Assembly (NCBI GenBank): GCA_050486105.1
Contig: JBJHCR010000330.1
Coordinates: 1 to 6,837, forward strand
Origin: JAEXNA01 sp050486105
Lineage (GTDB): Bacteria; Vulcanimicrobiota; Xenobia; Xenobiales; JADMJV01
DNA length: 6,837 nucleotides
Direction of reading: 5' to 3'
The first letter of the stretch is position 1. Every line of letters begins with the position of its first letter. A program made the position numbers and the translations under genes. The notes below the pieces were generated by a model. The model made no database searches and was not told where the DNA came from. It was given only the letters and a program-made list of their open reading frames with translations. This document shows positions 1-6,286 of the stretch, piece by piece.

Positions 1-294
1 GAGGACTTTCCAGATTGGATTCTGCCAGGGCAAACCGTGGATGTGAACCTGCTGCTCACTCCTCAGCAGGAGCGTCTTGTTCTTCCACTCACTTCGGTTC
101 GCTTGAAGGGCATACAGACTTACATCGCTGTGGTCAGCGAGGGAAGGGTCGAACTGAGAGAGGTTCAGCTTTCCGGTCCGACGGAAGAGGGCTACCTGGT
201 TGAGAGCGGTGTGGAGCCAGGTGAACTCGTGGTGCGCTACCCTCAAGAGGTGGAGGATGGGCAGCGAGTTCGAACTAAGAAGGTGGAATTCTAA
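1..294 (+). CDS. Periplasmic adaptor subunit of an ABC exporter (HlyD/MacA family), C-terminal part
   Basis: The reading frame is open from base 1 to the TAA at 292-294, so only the last 97 residues are present; the start lies outside the window. The visible part fits the membrane-proximal end of membrane-fusion proteins: a 'LPGQTVDVNLLL' strand (family pattern PGM-x-V-x-V), a 'LVLPLTSV' strand (family LxVPxxAV), a short beta strand 'TYIAVVSEGRVELREV', and a late 'GVEPGELVV' turn (family GLxxGdxVV). Such adaptors are inner-membrane-anchored and link an exporter to an outer-membrane channel or acceptor. The permease start codon overlaps this stop by one base (TAATG), so the two are translationally coupled. 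The family call is good; the cargo cannot be read. An internal GTG at 37 is not a real start. Confidence 0.85.
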   Translation, partial: EDFPDWILPGQTVDVNLLLTPQQERLVLPLTSVRLKGIQTYIAVVSEGRVELREVQLSGPTEEGYLVESGVEPGELVVRYPQEVEDGQRVRTKKVEF

Positions 295-1523
295 TGCGAT
301 TTGAGGCCATGGTGGCCTGGCGCTATGTGGTTTCGGCTCGAGGCCAGACGGGGCTGACAGTGGCAGCGGTGGGAGCTGCGGTTTGTCTCATCATCTTTAT
401 CAACTGTCTGATTTTGGGGGTCCAGGCTCGATTTATTCAAGACCTCATCGGATCGATAGCCCACATTTCGGTGAAGGTTCCCGATCCTGATCCCATCCCT
501 TTGTCCGACACCGACGAGGTACAGTACTCCGTTCAAGTGGAGAAACAGCTGCAGCAGAGAAGTGATCTCCGCCGCCCTGAAGCCCTTGAGAAGATCCTAT
601 TGGGCTATCCCCACGTGGAGTTCACGGCAGCCTCCGTGGGTGGGCAGGCATTCTTGATTCGGGGAGTGCGCCAGTTTGGGGTCACCGTTCGGGGCGCTGA
701 TCCGGTGAAACAGGACGGAATCAGCAACCTTTCTCGCGACATGTTGGCAGGTCGCTGGCTCTCCATAGGGACCAACGATATCGTGATCGGCAAGCAACTC
801 GCTGACGATACGGGAGTTCGGCTCGGAGAGACGGTCACCCTGGTCTCCTCAGAGCAGGTCATGGCCACCCTCACCGTAGCTGGAATTTACAGCACAGGGC
901 AGAACCAGTTGGACCGCTCTACCGTCTTTGTCAATCTTAGGGGTGCCCAGAGACTCTTCGCCACCGGGACTGATGCTAGCTCCATAAGCCTGAAGCTCGA
1001 CGATCCGTTTCAGGCCAACCGGATCAGTCGGATCGTCGAGGATTCCTTGGGCTTGCGAGCGGACAGTTGGATGGTTGAGCAAGCGCAATTCGTGAACGCT
1101 TTCGCTGCCCAGAACGGAACCAGAATCATGATCAGCGTCTTCAGTCTATTGGCGTCGGCCTTCGGCATTGCCTCGGTCTTGGTGGTCAGCGTTTTTCAGA
1201 GAGCACGTCAGATTGGAATCATGAAAAGCATGGGAGCCACCGACATTCAGATCCTGAGAATATTCACCCTCCAGGGTTTATTCGTTTCCGTGCTCGGAGC
1301 CTTGCTTGGAGCTTTGGGAGCCTTCGGTCTCCTAACCTTCCTGACTCAGTTCAAGCAAGTTGCACCCTCAGGTAGATCCGACCAGTTGTTTCCCGCTGTC
1401 CTTGATCCCGGTATCTTCATGCACGCCATGCTTGCCGCTGTAGTCGCCACGATGATCGCTTCCTACCTGCCGGCACGCCGAGCCGCTAAGACCAATCCCG
1501 TAGAGGTTATCAGTGAAGGATAG
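294..1523 (+). CDS. ABC exporter permease, FtsX/MacB/LolC-E type
   Basis: This 409-residue protein has the four-helix layout of the FtsX-like permease superfamily: TM1 at about residues 20-43, a large periplasmic domain at 45-275 (MacB_PCD-like), then TM2 at 278-300, TM3 at 323-350 and TM4 at 374-393. After TM2 comes 'RQIGIMKSMGAT' (305-316), the cytoplasmic coupling segment that contacts the ATPase in this family. The end, 'PARRAAKTNPVEVISEG', is the usual closing motif. Length is near that of LolC/LolE (about 400 residues). The start is the ATG overlapping the upstream stop, with AGGTGG seven bases before it. The family does not pump small solutes across the bilayer; it moves lipoproteins or works as a mechanotransmitter with an adaptor. 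Having one permease gene and an adaptor makes it closer to MacAB/DevBCA-type exporters than to a classical LolCDE set. Substrate unknown. Confidence 0.9.
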   Translation: MRFEAMVAWRYVVSARGQTGLTVAAVGAAVCLIIFINCLILGVQARFIQDLIGSIAHISVKVPDPDPIPLSDTDEVQYSVQVEKQLQQRSDLRRPEALEKILLGYPHVEFTAASVGGQAFLIRGVRQFGVTVRGADPVKQDGISNLSRDMLAGRWLSIGTNDIVIGKQLADDTGVRLGETVTLVSSEQVMATLTVAGIYSTGQNQLDRSTVFVNLRGAQRLFATGTDASSISLKLDDPFQANRISRIVEDSLGLRADSWMVEQAQFVNAFAAQNGTRIMISVFSLLASAFGIASVLVVSVFQRARQIGIMKSMGATDIQILRIFTLQGLFVSVLGALLGALGAFGLLTFLTQFKQVAPSGRSDQLFPAVLDPGIFMHAMLAAVVATMIASYLPARRAAKTNPVEVISEG

Positions 1524-2214
1524 GCAGCAACCCTCGTTGCTTCTGTCTGTCGAGAAATTGCGCAAGAGCTATCTCATAGGCACGCCCCTTGAGGTTGAAG
1601 TCTTGAGGGGGGTGGACTTTCAAGTCGAGGCAGGAGAGTTTGTAGCCATAGTGGGTCAGAGTGGTTCAGGGAAATCGACGCTTTTGAATATTCTGGGTGC
1701 CTTAGACCAACCGACCTCCGGTTCGGTTTTCTTAGCTGGCACGGACATTTCCACCCTGGACTCCAACGGGCTGGCCAAGTTGCGCAACGAGCAGGTTGGA
1801 TTTGTCTTTCAGTTCCACCACCTGATGAACGAGTTTACTTGTCTTGAGAATGCCCTCATGCCCATTTTCATTGATCGTGGAAAGGCTACCAAAGATGAGC
1901 GTCTCCGGGTATCGGGTTTGATGGAGCGAGTCGGCTTAGGGCATGTGTTGCAAAAGAAGGCCAATCAAATTTCCGGTGGGCAACAGCAGAGGGTTGCTAT
2001 CATCCGGGCCCTAGCCAATCAACCATCCTTGGTCTTGGCCGACGAGCCCACCGGAAATCTGGACTCCGTCTCTTCAAAGGAAGTCTTTGCCCTCATGAGA
2101 GAGATGACTCAGGAGCAAGACATCACCTTCATGATGGTGACTCACGACGAGCGACTGGCTCAGCAAGCAGACCGAATCTTCACCATCGAAGACGGATTAG
2201 TGAGCGTATCTTAG
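1513..2214 (+). CDS. ABC exporter ATP-binding protein, LolD/MacB type
   Basis: This 233-residue cytoplasmic ATPase carries all the expected motifs: Walker A GQSGSGKST (48-56), Q-loop Q100 in 'VGFVFQ', signature 'ISGGQQQR' (153-160, with Ile in place of the common Leu), Walker B 'LVLADE' (173-178), D-loop 'GNLD' (181-184) and H-loop H211 in 'VTHD'. The sequences 'FHHLMNEFTCLENALMP' and 'ADEPTGNLDS' are typical of the LolD/MacB/FtsE subfamily. Translation starts at GTG 1513, inside the end of the permease gene (11-bp overlap), with GAGG six bases upstream; the next Met lies deep inside the domain at residue 106, so GTG is the best start. It powers the permease encoded just before it. Its TAG overlaps the stop codon of the opposing gene, leaving no intergenic terminator. 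Confidence 0.93.
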   Translation: MKDRQQPSLLLSVEKLRKSYLIGTPLEVEVLRGVDFQVEAGEFVAIVGQSGSGKSTLLNILGALDQPTSGSVFLAGTDISTLDSNGLAKLRNEQVGFVFQFHHLMNEFTCLENALMPIFIDRGKATKDERLRVSGLMERVGLGHVLQKKANQISGGQQQRVAIIRALANQPSLVLADEPTGNLDSVSSKEVFALMREMTQEQDITFMMVTHDERLAQQADRIFTIEDGLVSVS

Positions 2215-2864
2215 GATTTGGAGAATCGATTGGTGAGGTGAGCCGTAAGCTTTTTTGAACTTGCCAAATCGGACTCTGAATTGGCGATATCGCTTTCGGC
2301 TCCGTTGACCCCATCGGCGATGGCTTCTAAGAATTGTTGTCGAGCGTGGCTGGTCTTCTTGGCTGAAGAGCTCTCGGAAAACTCTAGGCCGAATGCAGCA
2401 AGCGACTTCTCTTGGTAAGTGGTATCCGGGCTTTCTATAATCGCCTCCAACGCCAGTTCACCGACTTGGGCAGCAACGGTGGGGCTCTTCTGGGAAGCTT
2501 CCACGGCTTCAATTCCGGCTTGAGCTAGAACTTGACCCACTGGACCAGGGACTGCTGCAGCGATGGAGGTGAGCACCGAACGTTGAGCTAGAGCAAGGTG
2601 CTGAGGATTTTTGGTCTTGAGCTCACTCAGGGAGGCCCCCAGGGCCGCTAAGCTTTTTTCCGCGTTGGTGGTGGAGCCACTCTCAATGATCTCTTCGAAG
2701 ACTTCTTGGGCGACCTCTGAGGCGGAGGTCAAATCTTCGCTGCTTTCTTCAAAGAGATCGAGTACTTCCAGAGCAAACTCTTGTGCGTCCTCAGAATATG
2801 TGGCCCCACGATCAGTGGGTCCGAGTTGGAAGAGAAACGATTTGAGTGAATTCGATACTTGCAT
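2211..2864 (-). CDS. Acidic helical protein with an internal ~81-residue duplication, unknown function
   Basis: I do not recognise a family. The 217-residue product has no signal peptide, no membrane segment and no cysteine; it is rich in Glu, Ser and Ala and looks almost entirely helical. Two units of about 81 residues can be aligned, roughly 27-107 and 110-188. The clearest blocks are 'EEIIESGSTTNAEKSLAALG' (57-76) against 'EAIIESPDTTYQEKSLAAFG' (140-159), offset 83, and 'VLTSIAAAVPG' (97-107) against 'FLEAIADGVNG' (178-188), offset 81. A Ser/Lys-rich tail follows (190-217). The ATG at 2864 is supported by AGGAG at 2872-2876 with a 7-base spacer. The gene has its own promoter of the same architecture as two other genes in this window, and its stop overlaps that of the converging ATPase gene by 4 bp. 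A structural, adaptor or secreted role is possible, but nothing shows which. Confidence 0.82.
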   Translation of the reverse strand: MQVSNSLKSFLFQLGPTDRGATYSEDAQEFALEVLDLFEESSEDLTSASEVAQEVFEEIIESGSTTNAEKSLAALGASLSELKTKNPQHLALAQRSVLTSIAAAVPGPVGQVLAQAGIEAVEASQKSPTVAAQVGELALEAIIESPDTTYQEKSLAAFGLEFSESSSAKKTSHARQQFLEAIADGVNGAESDIANSESDLASSKKLTAHLTNRFSKS

Positions 2865-2886
2865 AGCCTGTCTCCTGAAGAGAGTT

Positions 2887-2903
2887 GGCTGAGATTCTCA
2901 GCC
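2887..2903. promoter_or_regulatory. Perfect 17-bp palindrome at the predicted transcription start
   Basis: GGCTGAGATTCTCAGCC is an exact 8-bp inverted repeat around one central base. It begins about two bases downstream of the predicted start (near 2905) of the gene at 2864-2211. As DNA it could be an operator for a dimeric repressor; as RNA it could form a stem of about 6 bp with a GAATC loop at the very 5' end of the leader, upstream of the AGGAG at 2876-2872. No T-run follows on either strand, so a terminator is unlikely. Confidence 0.55.
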
Positions 2904-2911
2904 TTGTTTAA

Positions 2912-2944
2912 AGTCTAGCTCTTCGGTCTTAAGAAATCCTTAAC
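2912..2944 (-). promoter_or_regulatory. Promoter with tandem response-regulator half-sites and -10 element
   Basis: Read on the minus strand: GTTAAG (2944-2939), five bases, CTTAAG (2933-2928), ten bases, then TAGACT (2917-2912) as a -10-like hexamer. The half-sites have an 11-bp period (one helical turn) and occupy the -35 region, as OmpR/PhoB-family regulators do when they activate; there is no good TTGACA box. The predicted transcription start is near 2905, giving a leader of about 40 bases with a strong Shine-Dalgarno. The same layout with the same spacings precedes the genes starting at 4275 and 6727. Confidence 0.6.
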
Positions 2945-2973
2945 CAGCTGTCCGCTGTTTTTGCCTCGTTCCC

Positions 2974-4275
2974 TCACCTGTCAAGGAGGATGCTCTCCGC
3001 CTCAGCCCTTGAGCTGTGAGGGATAATGGCAAAGGGATTGGCCCAGGGCTTGAAACTGCGATTTAGCGTTTCCAGGAAGGTGCGCCAACCTTTAGGAAGG
3101 CTCGACTCGCTTCTTCCTGCCTTGAGATCAAAAGACAAGGTGTGACGATTCTTCTGAAATGGAACAGCTTTCTCGAAAGCTAAGATTGCCGGGGCGGTCT
3201 GTTCAGGAGACACTTCGTGTCGAGCTAACTGTTTCAAAAAGCTTCCGAGATCGATCCGACTGCTGAGGAGGGCATCGGTTGCCTGACTTCGGGCTAGAGA
3301 GCGCTTGATGAGCCGCGCAGAATCTGGATGCTTTAATCCCTCGGCTAGAGAGTGGCCTAGGTCGTCCAAACTGGGAAGGAGAGCGTCCTTTAGGTGGTGA
3401 GTGTCGACCACTGCAAAACTAGGGGTGGTGGAGCGGGCTTCTCGGGCCATAGCAACAGCAAAGTCTTGCGTATTTTGCTTGTCCAGATTTTCTGGTTTGA
3501 GCATTTCCACCAGCTCTAAACCCCGAGCCTTAATCTTATGCGGGGAGGCTAGCACCAGTCCGGCCCAAGGAGCTAGCTGAGCCATCACTTCCAACTGTCC
3601 TACCAGGCAAGCATCCAGGACGGTGGCGTCAAGCTTGGTTCCTTGCATTCCTTGTCCAATATCTTTGACCGACATTTGAGCAATCTCATGTCGATCGCCG
3701 TGACCGCTCAAGAAAAGGATTTGGCGCGCTTGGGGATATTTCTGCTCCGACTCTTCCACCAGTGAGCGCAAGCGTTCTACCCCGGGTTTGGGAACCGGAC
3801 TCGGTAAGCTCGGGCCATTGATAGTGAGCCTGTTTTCGGATTTCCAGGCCAGGGCCTTGAGACTCCGTCCCAGGAAGAAGCCGGCAGGAAGAGCGAAGCA
3901 GGCTAGTCCTAGTCCGGCCCCTGCCACCGCCCCAGGCAGTCCCCCGAGAGCAAAGCCCGCTGCTCCAGCAAGAGCGGTGGGCAATAGGCCTGCTGCAGCG
4001 AACTTCAGGGAGCCTGAGCCCGGCCCGTGGCGCTGTCCATCCACAGTCACAACAAGGTCGCCTTGGGATGCTGTTTGGGCTTGGACGAATCGAGCGATGG
4101 CATTGAGCTTGAGCGATTCTATGGCGTGGGCCTTGCCGTCGATATAGGCGCTGATGGCCACTTTGGGTTGAGGAGAGGCCGGGTCAAGGGGCTGCTCCAC
4201 TGATGGAAGACTCGGGGGCTTTGTAGCAAGTGGCCTGCGTTGAGCGTGAGAATATGAGGCGGAGCGAATAAGCAT
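2974..4275 (-). CDS. Clostripain-like (family C11) cysteine peptidase with an inserted glycine-rich hydrophobic segment
   Basis: This 433-residue protein fits peptidase family C11 (caspase-like fold, clan CD). In order: a disordered Ser/Pro-rich leader (1-37); a first strand and helix 'VAISAYIDGKAHAIESLKLNAI' split here as residues 39-60; strand 'GDLVVTVDGQ' (72-81); the catalytic His region 'QILFLSGHGD' (185-194, His192); and the catalytic Cys region 'ATVLDACLVGQLEVMA' (217-232, Cys223), followed by 'LVLASPHKI', all close to the family pattern ('LilwdHGgG' and 'fDACLMgslEvA ... vaSe'). Later blocks 'FAVVDTHHL' (287-295) and 'IDLGSFLKQLA' (341-351) also match C11. Between the second strand and the His strand lies 'KFAAAGLLPTALAGAAGFAL' and onward (91-138), a Gly/Ala-rich stretch long enough for a membrane hairpin, not usual in this family. 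C11 enzymes cut after Arg or Lys and often self-process. No Shine-Dalgarno precedes the ATG, and the predicted transcription start is almost on it. Fold assignment is good; substrate unknown. Confidence 0.82.
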   Translation of the reverse strand: MLIRSASYSHAQRRPLATKPPSLPSVEQPLDPASPQPKVAISAYIDGKAHAIESLKLNAIARFVQAQTASQGDLVVTVDGQRHGPGSGSLKFAAAGLLPTALAGAAGFALGGLPGAVAGAGLGLACFALPAGFFLGRSLKALAWKSENRLTINGPSLPSPVPKPGVERLRSLVEESEQKYPQARQILFLSGHGDRHEIAQMSVKDIGQGMQGTKLDATVLDACLVGQLEVMAQLAPWAGLVLASPHKIKARGLELVEMLKPENLDKQNTQDFAVAMAREARSTTPSFAVVDTHHLKDALLPSLDDLGHSLAEGLKHPDSARLIKRSLARSQATDALLSSRIDLGSFLKQLARHEVSPEQTAPAILAFEKAVPFQKNRHTLSFDLKAGRSESSLPKGWRTFLETLNRSFKPWANPFAIIPHSSRAEAESILLDR

Positions 4276-4283
4276 CTTGATCC

Positions 4284-4316
4284 AGCCTAGGCCATCATCG
4301 TTAAGGTCCTGTTATT
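4284..4316 (-). promoter_or_regulatory. Promoter with tandem response-regulator half-sites, possibly giving a leaderless transcript
   Basis: On the minus strand: AATAAC (4316-4311, a weak half-site), five bases, CTTAAC (4305-4300), ten bases, TAGGCT (4289-4284). Period and spacings equal those of the promoters at 2912-2944 and 6758-6790. The predicted transcription start falls near 4277, two bases from the ATG at 4275-4273. The lack of any convincing Shine-Dalgarno before this ATG agrees with leaderless or near-leaderless translation. The first half-site is degenerate, so this copy is the weakest of the three. Confidence 0.5.
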
Positions 4317-4345
4317 GGAGGATTGTCGAGATGGGCTTCTGGCGC

Positions 4346-5407
4346 CTAATCACCGATTGTCTCTTGGGAGCACTCTCTTAGCAATTCTTCAGCCATCGTC
4401 TTGGTGGGAGCGAAATCCAGGGCCGATTCCAGGGCCTTCCGTGCGGCGTCGAGGTTTCCCAGCTGATGAAGGATGAATCCCAGTTGAAAGCGGTAAGGAC
4501 CGGGTTCCGTTTCTGAGGAGACGGCCCACCGATAGAGGTCCCTGGCGCCATTGAGATCTCCCTGCTGCTGCTTGATGAAGCCTAAAAAGCCGTGTACTTT
4601 GCTCGATTCCGGCATCAGCGAGCTAGCTCGCTCGGCAGAATTCAGGGCTTGCTCAACTCGCCCCGTGAAGAAGAGATTGTTCGCCAGTCGGTACCAGACT
4701 TCAGCATTGCTAGGGTCGAGCGCTACTGCGTCGGAAAAGGCTTCGACGGCGGCCACTCGGTTGTTCAGGGCCTCGTGGAGTTCGCCGGCGACTTGGTGCA
4801 GCAGGGGATCGTTCTGAGACTTCTGGAGCAGGTCCTGAAGTTGCTCCAGGGCTTCCTGGTGTTGCTGGTTGGCCTGAAGAAAGAAGACTCGGTCCAAGGT
4901 GAGTTCTTGGAGTTTGGCCTGAGCCTCAAGGAGTTCAGGGTCCTCACCGTTGGTGGCCGCCTCATAGTCGAGGACCAGCTTGAGAAATCGAAGGGAGTGA
5001 GGTGCTCGAAAGGCCAACTGAGCTGCGGGTACCACCGTCTCGGTCCCCCGAAAGAGGCACTCCGGCAGAAGCTCACGGTCTTCAGAGCGGTAAAAACCGT
5101 ACATTCGAGCTGAGTAGGGACGATAGGGATGTATGGAACAGCCATAGTCCTCGAGCAGAGGGCAGTACTCGAAACGAAATTCACCCTCTTCATCGACCTC
5201 TCTGTCGAGATAACGACGAAAAAGCTCGGTCCTTTCCGGGCCGATTTTCTCGTTCAGATAGTCGATTTCCAGGCGAGGAACCCAGTGAACTTTTAAGCGC
5301 ACCGAGCAGCAGGCCCGACAGTCACCACACGGGTTGCCTTCCACCCGGGGGAGTGCTGCGGTGACCTCTTCATAAAGAGTCTCAAGCTCAGTGAAAAAGG
5401 TCTTCAT
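4346..5407 (-). CDS. CxxCxxCC cysteine-cluster (YkgJ-type) protein fused to C-terminal TPR repeats
   Basis: This 353-residue protein has two parts. Residues 24-104 match the YkgJ/CxxCxxCC zinc- or iron-binding family: C27-x2-C30-x2-C33-C34, then 'CPLLEDYGCSIHPYRP' (C82, C90). The family normally ends this block with RPxxCR; here it is 'RPYSAR', so the last cysteine is replaced by Ala100. C117 ('PECLF') might substitute. Residues about 173-335 form a degenerate TPR followed by four clear ones (203-234, 235-268, 269-301, 302-335), with repeated '-A--LG/Y--G----A' helices and 'DP' turns. TPRs usually bind proteins. The ATG at 5407 has GGGAG seven bases upstream and lies 35 bases after the stop of the preceding gene, so the two are probably one transcript. 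The biochemical role of this cluster family is not settled. Confidence 0.88.
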   Translation of the reverse strand: MKTFFTELETLYEEVTAALPRVEGNPCGDCRACCSVRLKVHWVPRLEIDYLNEKIGPERTELFRRYLDREVDEEGEFRFEYCPLLEDYGCSIHPYRPYSARMYGFYRSEDRELLPECLFRGTETVVPAAQLAFRAPHSLRFLKLVLDYEAATNGEDPELLEAQAKLQELTLDRVFFLQANQQHQEALEQLQDLLQKSQNDPLLHQVAGELHEALNNRVAAVEAFSDAVALDPSNAEVWYRLANNLFFTGRVEQALNSAERASSLMPESSKVHGFLGFIKQQQGDLNGARDLYRWAVSSETEPGPYRFQLGFILHQLGNLDAARKALESALDFAPTKTMAEELLRECSQETIGD

Positions 5408-5442
5408 CGGTCGTCTCCCGCCACCCCTTGCAGCATGGACCG

Positions 5443-5991
5443 TTAGCGGCTGCGATCTCTCTTGGCTTGAGTTCTTTTGCCGGCTGCGCGAACGTGTGAG
5501 CCGATCACTTTTCCTCGAACTGCAGCATGTTGAGCTACGCCGCCGACCTTCTGACCCTTACCGTTTCCAGCGGGAGTTCCTTCGCGACGCGCTTTGGAGG
5601 CTTTGGCGTTACGCTCCTTAGCTTTGGCTTGTTCGGCGGCTTTAGCCTTAGCCTTGGCTTCTCGCTCTTGACGGTCGGTTTCTCGCTTTTCCAGAACGTT
5701 CAGGCGCTTTTCGAATCGAGTTAAGGTTTCGGTGAAGAGTTGGACCTTTTGGCTGGTCCTGATATTACCCCGGGCCGGACGTTGGCCTGAAGGTTGCCGA
5801 GAACCTTTGGCTTCGGCTGTTTGCCGCTGCTCTAGATCACGAAACTTGTCCCGGAATTTTCGAGTTCGGTCAATTTTTTTGCGAAGCTCAGGTAATTTGA
5901 AGCTGTTGACCGGGGGAGCGAAGCTTTCCTCGACCAATTCATACTCCGCTTGGGTGCAAAGTTTCTTCGCGATAGCTCTAGTTACTGCCAT
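5443..5991 (-). CDS. Small basic coiled-coil protein, unknown function
   Basis: The start chosen is ATG at 5991, giving 182 residues ('MAVTRAIAKKLCTQAEYELV'). The frame stays open upstream to 6123, but that extension runs through a leader hairpin and into the repeat element and has no protein-like composition. GGAGG lies 11 bases upstream, a long spacing, within the 3' arm of a hairpin. The N-terminal third (1-58) looks folded and helical, with 'LPELRKKIDRTRKFRDKFRDLEQRQ'. A Gly/Pro/Arg linker (62-78) follows, then a long helix or coiled coil (82-137) ending in a Lys/Ala-rich run ('REAKAKAKAAEQAKAKE'), and a basic disordered tail (138-182). The charge suggests nucleic-acid or ribosome binding, which is inference only. 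It resembles a family of short hypothetical proteins I cannot name securely. The cysteine-cluster/TPR gene follows 35 bases later. Confidence 0.75.
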   Translation of the reverse strand: MAVTRAIAKKLCTQAEYELVEESFAPPVNSFKLPELRKKIDRTRKFRDKFRDLEQRQTAEAKGSRQPSGQRPARGNIRTSQKVQLFTETLTRFEKRLNVLEKRETDRQEREAKAKAKAAEQAKAKERNAKASKARREGTPAGNGKGQKVGGVAQHAAVRGKVIGSHVRAAGKRTQAKRDRSR

Positions 5992-5994
5992 AAT

Positions 5995-6029
5995 AAGGAA
6001 AGCCTCCGTCTTGAGAATGGAGGCCCCTT
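5995..6029 (-). promoter_or_regulatory. Leader hairpin covering the Shine-Dalgarno of the basic coiled-coil gene
   Basis: GCCTCC (6024-6019) and GGAGGC (6007-6002) pair around an 11-base loop on the minus strand; an outer AAGG/CCTT pairing (5995-5998 with 6026-6029) can extend it past a small internal loop. The 3' arm contains the GGAGG that would serve as the ribosome site for the ATG at 5991, and the next bases are TTTCCTTATT. It could mask the ribosome site, act as an attenuator, or be the worn terminator of the upstream gene. Confidence 0.45.
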
Positions 6030-6060
6030 CTTGGGAAATCGAGTAACCCCTGCGTTTTAG

Positions 6061-6075
6061 CCTCGATCCACCGCC
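6061..6075 (+). repeat. Left terminal inverted repeat
   Basis: CCTCGATCCACCGCC, an exact inverted match of 6313-6327. Immediately inward the two ends diverge, so the repeat is 15 bp and not part of a longer palindrome. Confidence 0.8.
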
Positions 6076-6090
6076 GCATGCGAAGTCCGA

Positions 6091-6234
6091 GGCGGGTACC
6101 CGCCCGCAGGGTCGGGTACCCAACGAAGTTGGGTGACAGGCGCCTCAGAGACAAGGAATTGAGCCGGTTCACCCGCACGCGGGTATCCGGCAGGCGTAGC
6201 AGCGCTACGTTCGGGTACCCCCCGAAGGGAGGGT
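6091..6234. repeat. Cluster of short REP-like hairpins inside the element
   Basis: Besides the two GAA-loop copies, the interior holds: the palindrome GGCGGGTACCCGCC (6091-6104); ACCCG-CCC-GCA-GGG-t-CGGGT (6098-6117); ACCCGC-AC-GCGGGT (6171-6184); CGTAGC-AGC-GCTACG (6195-6209); and ACCC-CCC-GAA-GGG-a-GGGT (6217-6234). Three of these units (6114, 6213, 6288) are preceded by GGGTACCC. They look like diverged copies of one short hairpin module, with stems kept by compensating changes (AAC/GTT, CCC/GGG). Confidence 0.65.
6113..6135 (+). repeat. 23-bp direct repeat, copy 1, containing a GAA-loop hairpin
   Basis: Identical to 6287-6309. It starts with CGGGTACCC and includes the hairpin ACCCAAC-GAA-GTTGGGT (6118-6134), a 7-bp stem with a GAA loop. 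Confidence 0.8.
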
Positions 6235-6286
6235 GCCAAACCGGTGAAAACGACGCAGTCTCTGTGGATGGATCTGCGCCCGAAAC

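Noticed and set aside
294..2214. Naming the exporter lolCDE, macAB or devBCA
   Set aside because: The sequence supports the superfamily and subunit roles, but the mix (separate ATPase, one permease, adaptor) and the missing upstream part do not allow a safe gene name.
2945..2962. Plus-strand terminator: CAGC-TGTCC-GCTG followed by TTTTT
   Set aside because: The stem is only 4 bp, and it would end transcription on the strand opposite to the genes here. It might stop read-through of the exporter operon, but the evidence is too thin.
3788..4147. 119-codon plus-strand open frame rich in Pro and Ala
   Set aside because: It lies antisense to the Gly/Ala-rich segment of the C11 peptidase, whose GC-rich codons suppress stops on the other strand.
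4592..5113. 173-codon plus-strand open frame
   Set aside because: It is antisense to the cysteine-cluster/TPR gene, which has clear domain motifs; the antisense product has none.
5715..5735. Additional GTTAAG response-regulator half-site
   Set aside because: It lies inside coding sequence, has no partner at 11 bp and no -10-like hexamer at the right distance.
5992..6123. N-terminal extension of the basic coiled-coil protein to an ATG at 6123
   Set aside because: The extension is encoded by the MITE-like element and the leader hairpin, and its composition is that of translated repeats. The ATG at 5991 begins protein-like sequence.
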